Of a stretch of 12,032 bases of DNA, positions 7,337 to 12,032 are shown in pieces. The translations under genes were made by a program, and so were the position numbers. The stretch covers positions 1 through 12,032 of the forward strand of contig CAYWIM010000112.1 in assembly GCA_964458325.1 (NCBI GenBank), in the 5' to 3' direction. The stretch comes from JAGMXM01 sp964458325. Its GTDB lineage: Bacteria > Verrucomicrobiota > Verrucomicrobiia > Limisphaerales > UBA1319. Under the pieces are notes generated by a model, which saw nothing but the letters and a program-made list of their open reading frames with translations, made no database searches and had not been told where the DNA came from. How positions within the stretch are numbered: position 1 is the stretch's first letter; each line of letters begins with the position of its first letter.

Positions 7337-7660
7337 ATGGAAACAAATTTTGAGACGTTCAAAGTCGGCGAGGACGACGTCACCAAGGACAAGCTGATGC
7401 AGGACCTCAAGGCCGTGGCCCACGACACCGAGGAGCTCATTAAGGCCACTGCCGGCCAGATGGGCGACAAGGCCAAGGAAGCTCGCGCGCGCCTCTCGAC
7501 CTCGCTCGATGAGTTCAAGAAAACGTGCCATGATTACCAGGAAAAGGCCTGCGCCGGCGCCAAAGCCACCGACCAGATGATCCGCGAGCACCCCTATCAA
7601 TCCATGTTCGTCACTTTCAGCGCCGGGCTGGTGATCGGCCTGCTCGTCAACCGCCGGTAA
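7337..7660 (+). CDS. DUF883 / ElaB-YqjD-family membrane-anchored protein
   Basis: The 107-residue protein has the plan of E. coli YqjD/ElaB: a long charged helical region (about 15-82, rich in Lys, Glu and Ala) followed by a single C-terminal membrane anchor (about 88-104) ending in a basic pair. The end REHPYQSMFVTFSAGLVIGL (83-102), finished by LVNRR, lines up with the ENPW...GLLLSRR-type end of the family. YqjD in E. coli is an inner-membrane protein that binds ribosomes in stationary phase; whether this one does is inference. The ATG at 7337 has AAGGA about 7 nt upstream; the ATG at 7301 is rejected because it would add 12 residues with no ribosome-binding site. The YqjE-like gene starts 4 nt after its stop, which strongly supports the assignment. 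Confidence 0.88.
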   Translation: METNFETFKVGEDDVTKDKLMQDLKAVAHDTEELIKATAGQMGDKAKEARARLSTSLDEFKKTCHDYQEKACAGAKATDQMIREHPYQSMFVTFSAGLVIGLLVNRR

Positions 7661-7664
7661 CCCC

Positions 7665-8057
7665 ATGAGCCCCCCCGCTCCCGGCACGCCCGGCCCGCCC
7701 GGACTCCTGCGGGGATTGGGCCGCGCCTTGCTCGGCCTCTTCCAGAACCGCCTCGAGCTCGCCACCGTCGAGCTGAGCCAGGAGCGAGATCGGCTCCTCA
7801 AGACCCTCTTCCTCGGCGCGCTCCTGTTCTTCACCGGCATTCTCGCCGCCGGCACGCTGACCGCCGCCGCGGTCGCTCTCTGCTGGGATTCGATCGGCCG
7901 CTGGCTCCTGCTCGGCTTCGGCCTCTTCTACGCCGGCTTGGCGATCGCCGCCGCCCTCGTCCTGCGCCGGCGCCTGGCCCAATGGCCCCCGTTTCTTGCT
8001 ACCACCATCGCCGAAATCCAGCAGGACCGCCAGTCACTGCCTCCTCCCTTTTCATGA
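7665..8057 (+). CDS. YqjE-like holin-superfamily (phage_holin_3_6) membrane protein
   Basis: The 130-residue protein has two membrane helices (about 48-70 and 80-100) after an amphipathic segment FQNRLELATVELSQERDRL (26-44). That Glu/Leu-rich segment before the first helix is typical of the YqjE/holin-X-like family. It sits between a YqjD-like gene (4 nt gap) and a YqjK-like gene (4-nt ATGA overlap), the same order as E. coli yqjD-yqjE-yqjK. The short N-terminus is Pro/Gly-rich; no ribosome-binding site is visible, so translation is probably coupled to the gene before. Despite the holin name there is no phage context. Its function is not established; membrane or envelope stress roles are only suggested for this cluster. 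Confidence 0.82.
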   Translation: MSPPAPGTPGPPGLLRGLGRALLGLFQNRLELATVELSQERDRLLKTLFLGALLFFTGILAAGTLTAAAVALCWDSIGRWLLLGFGLFYAGLAIAAALVLRRRLAQWPPFLATTIAEIQQDRQSLPPPFS

Positions 8058-8461
8058 ATCCCTCATCCCAGGCCGGAACACCGCTTCGCATCCAAGCGGA
8101 GGCTGAAGGCTGGGCGGCCAGCCCCCTGGCCACCGCCTGCCCCCACAGGACTGCCCACCCTGCCGATTTTCGGGGCAACCGCCTTGCGGCTCGAAAAGCC
8201 CAGCTCGTCGAGGAAGGCCAGCGCCAGCGCGCCGCAGCCGCCGAATCGCTCCGCCAGCTCCGCGACCCATCCACCTGGCTCAGCTCCGGCCAGCGCGCCC
8301 TCGGCGCCTGCGGACCTTGGATCTACTGGGCTGCCCCCATCGCCGGCTTCTTCCTGGCTCGCCACTGGCGCTCTGCCGCCGGATGGATCGCGAAACCCAT
8401 GATCGTCTGGAGGCTGATCCGCCGCATCCGACCCTTCTGGCGTCTGTTCTGCCGATTGTAG
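8054..8461 (+). CDS. YqjK-like membrane protein
   Basis: The 135-residue protein begins with about 40 residues of low similarity to anything I know. A basic-polar helix follows, RLAARKAQLVEEGQRQRAA (43-61), resembling the RKAQLL...QQQR start of E. coli YqjK. One hydrophobic segment lies at about 86-102 (GPWIYWAAPIAGFFLAR), and the end is Arg/Trp-rich, with MIVWRLIRRIRPFWRLF (116-132), like the WSAWRLVK end of YqjK. The ATG overlaps the YqjE-like stop as ATGA, implying translational coupling and supporting this start. Homology is weak by eye and rests largely on gene order, so the family name is tentative while the gene itself is likely real. Confidence 0.65.
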   Translation: MNPSSQAGTPLRIQAEAEGWAASPLATACPHRTAHPADFRGNRLAARKAQLVEEGQRQRAAAAESLRQLRDPSTWLSSGQRALGACGPWIYWAAPIAGFFLARHWRSAAGWIAKPMIVWRLIRRIRPFWRLFCRL

Positions 8462-8481
8462 CCGTCCCTGCCAGATATCGG

Positions 8482-8502
8482 ATCCGGCGGCGACGGCCGG
8501 AT
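8482..8502 (+). terminator. Possible stem-loop after the yqj-like cassette
   Basis: ATCCGGC (8482-8488) and GCCGGAT (8496-8502) form a 7-bp stem with a 7-nt loop, 20 nt after the preceding stop. No T-run follows, so it is not a classical intrinsic terminator; it may stabilise an mRNA end. The rest of the 8462-8534 gap shows nothing I can name. Confidence 0.3.
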
Positions 8503-8534
8503 TCACTGGCCTCAGACTAACAACGAACTGTCCT

Positions 8535-9416
8535 ATGAAATCAGCCCAAGAAATCCTGGACGTCGTTCACGCCCGCGCCGGTCGTGCCCGCCCGCCGATG
8601 TCGCATGATGGCCGGGCATTCACACTCATCGAGCTCCTGGTTGTGATCGGCATTATCGCCATCCTGGCCGGCCTCCTGCTGCCGGCGCTTTCGAGCGCCA
8701 AAGCCCGGGCGATCGATATGCGGTGCCGAAGCAACTTGCGCCAGCTGGGCCTGGGCCTTCATCTCTACTCGGACACCCACCAGGTGCTCCCGCCTCACCA
8801 GATCGTCTATCCAGACGGCACCCGGATCCGCTGGTTCAATCGCCTCGCCGCCGAGGTCACCAGCGGCTACGCCGTCATCCGCGATCCCGCCGTGCCCCAC
8901 TGGCTCCCCGGCCGCAACGCCCCCTACGGATACAATTACAAATTCCTCGGCAGCGCTCGTAAGATGTTCTCCGGCGAATACGAGCGATTCCCGGTCAAGC
9001 TCACCGACATTCATGTGCCCACATCGACCATCGGGTTCGGCTGCGCCGCCGGCACCGGAACCAACCAGCCTCACGAGGTCCTCCCGCCCGATGCCGCCGC
9101 AAGCGCCCTCCCACCCGAGGAGAACGTGCATCGGATCGGCAACCACGGTTACGTGATCGATCCCGCGTTCCTGCCCGCCGGCAGCCGCAACCAGACCGAG
9201 GCCTGGGCCTATTACGAATATGCCTCCTACCTCGCATCCCGCCACTCCGGCCGAGCCAATATCACTTTCATGGATGGCCATGTCGATCCCATGCGCCCCG
9301 CCGATGCCACGGTCAATAACCGCCTCTGGAACGGCTACAACGACCCCGCCGCCCTCCCGGTTCTCCCGGACATCCCCGTGAATTGGCCGCCCGGATGGCG
9401 GCGCCAATCCCTCTGA
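8535..9416 (+). CDS. PVC-type pseudopilin: prepilin N-terminal domain and H-x9-DG motif
   Basis: The 293-residue protein starts with a 28-residue leader ending in GRA, followed by FTLIELLVVIGIIAILAGLL (29-48): a type IV pilin/GspG-like signal with the key Glu at +5 (E33) and Ala rather than Gly at -1. After prepilin-peptidase cleavage the hydrophobic helix would anchor or assemble the protein; the globular part would be outside the cytoplasm. The C-terminal end contains H237-x9-D247-G248 (HSGRANITFMDGHV), the hallmark of a large family of pseudopilin-like proteins expanded in Planctomycetes and Verrucomicrobia. The role of these proteins is largely unknown. The ATG at 8598 would give a short 7-residue leader and is an alternative start; neither start has a ribosome-binding site. 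CoaE follows after 12 bp. Confidence 0.88.
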   Translation: MKSAQEILDVVHARAGRARPPMSHDGRAFTLIELLVVIGIIAILAGLLLPALSSAKARAIDMRCRSNLRQLGLGLHLYSDTHQVLPPHQIVYPDGTRIRWFNRLAAEVTSGYAVIRDPAVPHWLPGRNAPYGYNYKFLGSARKMFSGEYERFPVKLTDIHVPTSTIGFGCAAGTGTNQPHEVLPPDAAASALPPEENVHRIGNHGYVIDPAFLPAGSRNQTEAWAYYEYASYLASRHSGRANITFMDGHVDPMRPADATVNNRLWNGYNDPAALPVLPDIPVNWPPGWRRQSL

Positions 9417-9428
9417 TATAGCCTCACC

Positions 9429-10025
9429 ATGAAACGCATCGGGCTGACCGGCGGCCCCGGCATGGGCAAGACAACCGCAGGCGACTGGTTTCGGCGCCGC
9501 GCCTTCCTCGTCATCGAAACCGACCGCATCGCGCGCGATCTCGTCGAGCCCGGCCAGCCCGCCCTCGCCGAGATCCGAGACGCCTTCGGGCCGGATGTCA
9601 TCGACGGCCCCGGCCGGCTCCGTCGCAGCGCCCTCGCACGGATCGTCTTCGAGGACGAGCCCGCTCGCCGCCGCCTCGAGGCGATCCTCCACCCTCGAAT
9701 CCGCCAGGCCTGGATCGATCAGGTCAAACAGGCTCGCCACCAGGGCATTCCTGGCGCCGTGGTCGACATCCCGCTCCTGTTCGAAACGGGCGCCCAGAAC
9801 GAGTTCGACATCACGATCTGCGTCGCATGCTCCGAGACCGTCCAGCAGAGCCGCCTCTTCGCCCGGGGCTGGAGCCTCGAGGAAATCCAGCGCCGCCGCG
9901 CCGCCCAATGGCCGATCGAAACCAAGATGAGCCTCGCCGCATGCGTCGTCTGGAACAACGCATCGATCGATGTGCTCGCCGCCCAGCTCGAACGCGCTCT
10001 TTCCATCTTGACTTCATCCGCCTGA
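9429..10025 (+). CDS. coaE: Dephospho-CoA kinase
   Basis: This enzyme catalyses the last step of coenzyme A synthesis, phosphorylating the 3'-hydroxyl of dephospho-CoA with ATP in the cytosol. It has 198 residues, a normal length. The P-loop is TGGPGMGKTT (7-16); the family more often has GGIGSGKS. Other signatures are the Asp of ETDRIARDL (D32), HPRIR (88-92), VDIPLLFE (112-119; D113, E119) and the lid arginines in RRRAAQ (155-160). Near the end the usual AD-x-V/I-x-N stretch reads ACVVWNN, a small departure. It begins 12 bp after the pseudopilin gene without a visible ribosome-binding site, so it is probably cotranscribed with it. In several Gram-negatives coaE sits beside type IV pilus genes; the juxtaposition here may be chance. 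Confidence 0.94.
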   Translation: MKRIGLTGGPGMGKTTAGDWFRRRAFLVIETDRIARDLVEPGQPALAEIRDAFGPDVIDGPGRLRRSALARIVFEDEPARRRLEAILHPRIRQAWIDQVKQARHQGIPGAVVDIPLLFETGAQNEFDITICVACSETVQQSRLFARGWSLEEIQRRRAAQWPIETKMSLAACVVWNNASIDVLAAQLERALSILTSSA

Positions 10026-10036
10026 ATCTTTGGAAT
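10008..10036 (+). promoter_or_regulatory. Possible sigma-70-type promoter for xylA
   Basis: TTGACT (10008-10013) and TGGAAT (10031-10036) are separated by 17 nt, matching the housekeeping consensus at 5 of 6 and 4 of 6 positions. The element straddles the coaE stop codon and would start transcription near 10043, about 55 nt before the xylA ATG. No xylose-operator sequence was recognised nearby. Confidence 0.35.
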
Positions 10037-10096
10037 CAACCCCCGCAGATAATACACCAAACTCGACTCCGGCAAACCGGTAACAGGAACGCAGCT

Positions 10097-11413
10097 ATGG
10101 CATCGTACTTCAAGAATATCGGCCCGATCCGATACGAAGGGCTCTCATCGAAAAATCCGCTGGCCTTCAAGCATTACAATCCGGACGAGCGGGTCGAAGG
10201 CAAGACGATGAAGGAGCATCTCCGGTTCTCGGTCGTCTATTGGCACACGTTCCGGAACCAGCTCAGCGACCCGTTCGGCGCCGGCACCGCCCTGCGCCCC
10301 TGGGACGACGGCACCGAGTCGCTCGCCAACGCCAAACGCCGCGTCCACGCCGCCTTCGAGTTCATGCAGAAGCTCGGCGCGCCGTTCTACGCCTTCCACG
10401 ACCGCGATGTCGCCCCCGAAGGCCCCACGCTCCAGGCCACCAACCGCAACCTCGACGCCGTCGTTACCGTCCTCAAAGAGGAGCAAGAGCGCACCGGCAT
10501 CCGCCTCCTCTGGGGCACCGCCTGCCTCTTTGCCCATCCCCGCTACGCCCATGGCGCCGCCACCAGCTGCAATGCCGACGCCTTCGCCTACGGCGCCGCC
10601 CAGGTCAAGAAGGCCATCGAGGTCACCCATGAGCTCGGCGGCTCCGGCTACGTCTTCTGGGGCGGCCGCGAAGGCTACTCGACCCTCCTCAACACCGACC
10701 TCAAACGCGAGCTCGATCACCTGGCCCGGTTCCTCCACATGGCCGTCGACCACAAGAAGAAGATCGGGTTCAAAGGCCAGTTCTACATCGAGCCCAAACC
10801 CAAGGAGCCCACCAAGCATCAATACGACTCGGATGCGGCCGCCTGCCTGAATTTCCTCCGCCAATACGATCTCCTGGGCGATTTCCAGCTCAACGTCGAG
10901 ACCAACCATGCCACGCTGGCCGGCCACACCATGCAGCACGAGCTCGAGACCGCTATCGCCGCCGGCGCCCTCGGATCGATCGACGCCAATACCGGCGACC
11001 TCCTCCTGGGCTGGGACACCGACCAGTTCCCCACGAATGTCTACCTCACCACCGAGGTCATGCTCTCCATCCTCAAGATGGGCGGCTTCACCACCGGCGG
11101 CGTCAATTTCGACGCCAAGGTCCGCCGCGAAAGCTTCGAGCCCGAGGACCTGTTCCACGCCCACATCGGGGGCATGGACACCTTCGCCCGCGGCCTCAAG
11201 ATCGCCGCCGCCATCCGTGCCGATGGGCGCCTAGCCGAGTTCGTCCGCCAGCGCTACTCCTCATGGGACGGCGGCATCGGCGCCCGGATCGAGGCCGGCA
11301 AAGCCAGCTTCCAGGATCTCGAGGCCTATATCCTCAAAAAAGGCGAAGCCGCCCCCAACGCCAGCGGCCGCCAGGAATTCCTCGAGAACCTCATCAACGA
11401 GTTCATCGCCTGA
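10097..11413 (+). CDS. xylA: Xylose isomerase
   Basis: This enzyme converts D-xylose to D-xylulose (and glucose to fructose) as a metal-dependent TIM-barrel enzyme. It has 438 residues, near the 440 of E. coli XylA, which places it in the longer (class II) group. Residues fall at the same numbers as in E. coli: H101 and D104 (FHDRD), E232 and K234 (IEPKPKEPTKHQYD), E268 and H271 (VETNHATLAGH), D296, D307, D309 (WDTDQFP) and D339 (NFDAK). The metal sites therefore look complete. The ATG at 10097 has AGGAA about 7 nt upstream; the open frame extends further left only as a shadow of coaE. There is no xylB, xylose transporter or XylR in the window, so xylulose kinase must be elsewhere or XylA acts on another sugar. 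Confidence 0.97.
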   Translation: MASYFKNIGPIRYEGLSSKNPLAFKHYNPDERVEGKTMKEHLRFSVVYWHTFRNQLSDPFGAGTALRPWDDGTESLANAKRRVHAAFEFMQKLGAPFYAFHDRDVAPEGPTLQATNRNLDAVVTVLKEEQERTGIRLLWGTACLFAHPRYAHGAATSCNADAFAYGAAQVKKAIEVTHELGGSGYVFWGGREGYSTLLNTDLKRELDHLARFLHMAVDHKKKIGFKGQFYIEPKPKEPTKHQYDSDAAACLNFLRQYDLLGDFQLNVETNHATLAGHTMQHELETAIAAGALGSIDANTGDLLLGWDTDQFPTNVYLTTEVMLSILKMGGFTTGGVNFDAKVRRESFEPEDLFHAHIGGMDTFARGLKIAAAIRADGRLAEFVRQRYSSWDGGIGARIEAGKASFQDLEAYILKKGEAAPNASGRQEFLENLINEFIA

Positions 11414-11422
11414 TCCGCAGGC

Positions 11423-11441
11423 CGCGCGCATCCCGCGCGCG
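11423..11441 (+). terminator. Possible GC stem-loop after xylA
   Basis: CGCGCGC (11423-11429) and GCGCGCG (11435-11441) form a 7-bp, all-GC stem with a 5-nt loop, 10 nt after the xylA stop. The following bases (TTCGTGG) are not a T-run, so termination activity is uncertain. Confidence 0.35.
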
Positions 11442-11498
11442 TTCGTGGCCCACGGGACGCCCGCCTCCTGAAAAGAGCCGCAGGGTGTCCTCAGAGTT

Positions 11499-11527
11499 TG
11501 TGCAAAATCGGAAGTAATTTTTGCACA
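11499..11527. repeat. 9-bp inverted repeat between convergent xylA and ridA-like genes
   Basis: TGTGCAAAA (11499-11507) and TTTTGCACA (11519-11527) are perfect inverted copies around an 11-nt spacer, in an AT-rich patch. A weaker outer pair AGGGT/ACCCT flanks it. As RNA it would form a hairpin on either strand, and it ends 5 nt beyond the 3' end of the RidA-family gene. The A/T tracts lie on the loop side rather than after the stem, so it is not a standard terminator; a bidirectional transcript end, a protein-binding site or a dispersed repeat are all possible. Confidence 0.45.
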
Positions 11528-11532
11528 GACCC

Positions 11533-11922
11533 TCAGCCCGCGTACCCCCCCACAACCTCGATCTCGACCCGGGCCCCCCGGGGCAATGCCGCCACTTGAA
11601 CGGTTGATCGGGCCGGGTGATCCGCCGTGAAATACCGGCCATACACCTCGTTCATCGCTCCGAAATCTGCCATGTCCGCCAGGTAAACGGTCGTCTTCAG
11701 CACATCCGCGAACGTCAATCCCTCCTCGGCCAGGATCACCTTCACGTTCTCGAGGGCGCGCTCGGTCTGGGGCACGATCCCTCCGGCAGCCAGGTTCCCT
11801 GTCGCCGGATCGATGGGGATCTGCCCCGCGCAGAACAGGAGCTGTCCAAACCGGATCGCGTGGTTGTACGGCCCGACCGCCGGAGGCGATTGCCGGGGAC
11901 GAATGACCTTCTTCTCAGGCAT
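11533..11922 (-). CDS. RidA-family reactive enamine/imine deaminase
   Basis: RidA (YjgF/YER057c/UK114) proteins hydrolyse reactive enamine/imine intermediates such as 2-aminoacrylate released by PLP enzymes, protecting the cell; they are cytosolic trimers. The protein has 129 residues (E. coli RidA 128). Signatures are PPAVGPYNHAI (13-23), CAGQIPIDPATG (31-42), the N59-centred helix ALENVKVIL, and the C-terminal ARSTVQVAALPRGARVEIEVV, which contains R105 and E120 at the canonical numbers. R105 is the residue that marks deaminase-active RidA subgroups. The ATG at 11922 has only a weak GGAA 3 nt upstream. It converges on xylA. No threonine dehydratase or other PLP partner is visible in the window, and the 110 bp to the right edge holds no gene I can support. 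Confidence 0.95.
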   Translation of the reverse strand: MPEKKVIRPRQSPPAVGPYNHAIRFGQLLFCAGQIPIDPATGNLAAGGIVPQTERALENVKVILAEEGLTFADVLKTTVYLADMADFGAMNEVYGRYFTADHPARSTVQVAALPRGARVEIEVVGGYAG

Positions 11923-12032
11923 AGTTCCGTTATGTTGGCAGACCCTCCATCCCCGTCAATCGTGAACCGGAGACGCCCAGCAATTCCGCAAGGCAGGTTA
12001 GGCTTTTGGCGTATTTCTCGGGGCACCGGATT

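Noticed and set aside
4451..7855. Very long minus-strand open frame (1134 codons) opposite ftsH, rpe and the yqj-like genes
   Set aside because: It is antisense to genes with complete catalytic motifs; its translation is low-complexity Gly/Asp/Glu/Ala/Leu, as expected from the complement of GC-rich coding DNA.
7665..8057. Prophage holin
   Set aside because: There is no endolysin or other phage gene nearby; the flanking YqjD- and YqjK-like genes identify a chromosomal membrane cassette.
8541..9908. Long minus-strand frame opposite the pseudopilin and coaE
   Set aside because: It is a shadow of two well-supported genes, with no recognisable domain.
9827..10096. Upstream extension of the xylA frame
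   Set aside because: It overlaps coaE in another frame, and the 438-residue form from 10097 has a good ribosome-binding site and the family's usual length.
11954..11959. TTGACG on the minus strand as the -35 box of the RidA-family gene
   Set aside because: No acceptable -10 hexamer lies at 16-18 nt spacing.

Overview
The window is GC-rich chromosomal DNA that most likely comes from a Verrucomicrobiota (PVC-group) bacterium. The best clue is the gene at 8535-9416: an FTLIELLVVI prepilin-type leader with a C-terminal H-x9-DG motif, a pseudopilin class typical of Planctomycetes, Verrucomicrobia and Lentisphaerae. Sigma-54, FtsH, a Do/HtrA protease and a 438-residue XylA fit but are not diagnostic. 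About eleven protein genes fill nearly all of the window. I see no tRNA, rRNA, CRISPR array, insertion sequence, phage or defence system.

Layout. On the minus strand at the left are rpoN (sigma-54, 1648-3150) and, downstream of it, a Do-family serine protease (62-1540). Divergent from rpoN and reading right is a run of plus-strand genes: a YycJ/WalJ-like metallo-beta-lactamase-fold hydrolase (3264-4058), a small one-TM protein with a PH-like domain (4153-4497), ftsH (4526-6532) and rpe (6554-7249). Then comes a three-gene membrane cassette resembling E. coli yqjD-yqjE-yqjK (7337-8461), the H-x9-DG pseudopilin (8535-9416), coaE (9429-10025) and xylA (10097-11413). A RidA-family gene (11533-11922) converges on xylA from the minus strand.

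How it works together. Several genes concern the envelope and protein quality control: the periplasmic Do protease, membrane FtsH, the Yqj-like membrane proteins and a pseudopilin. Rpe, XylA and CoaE are core metabolism, and RidA removes reactive enamine/imine intermediates. The most notable regulatory signal lies in the rpoN/metallo-hydrolase divergent gap. There a near-consensus sigma-54 -24/-12 element (3193-3208) reads towards the hydrolase, and a perfect 12-bp palindrome (3208-3219) overlaps its expected start point. This suggests sigma-54 may drive the hydrolase and/or influence its own gene. The other notable point is that the Do protease carries Glu where the family's catalytic Asp is expected. 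I found no clearly new multi-gene system; the window is mostly housekeeping with a few points worth checking.
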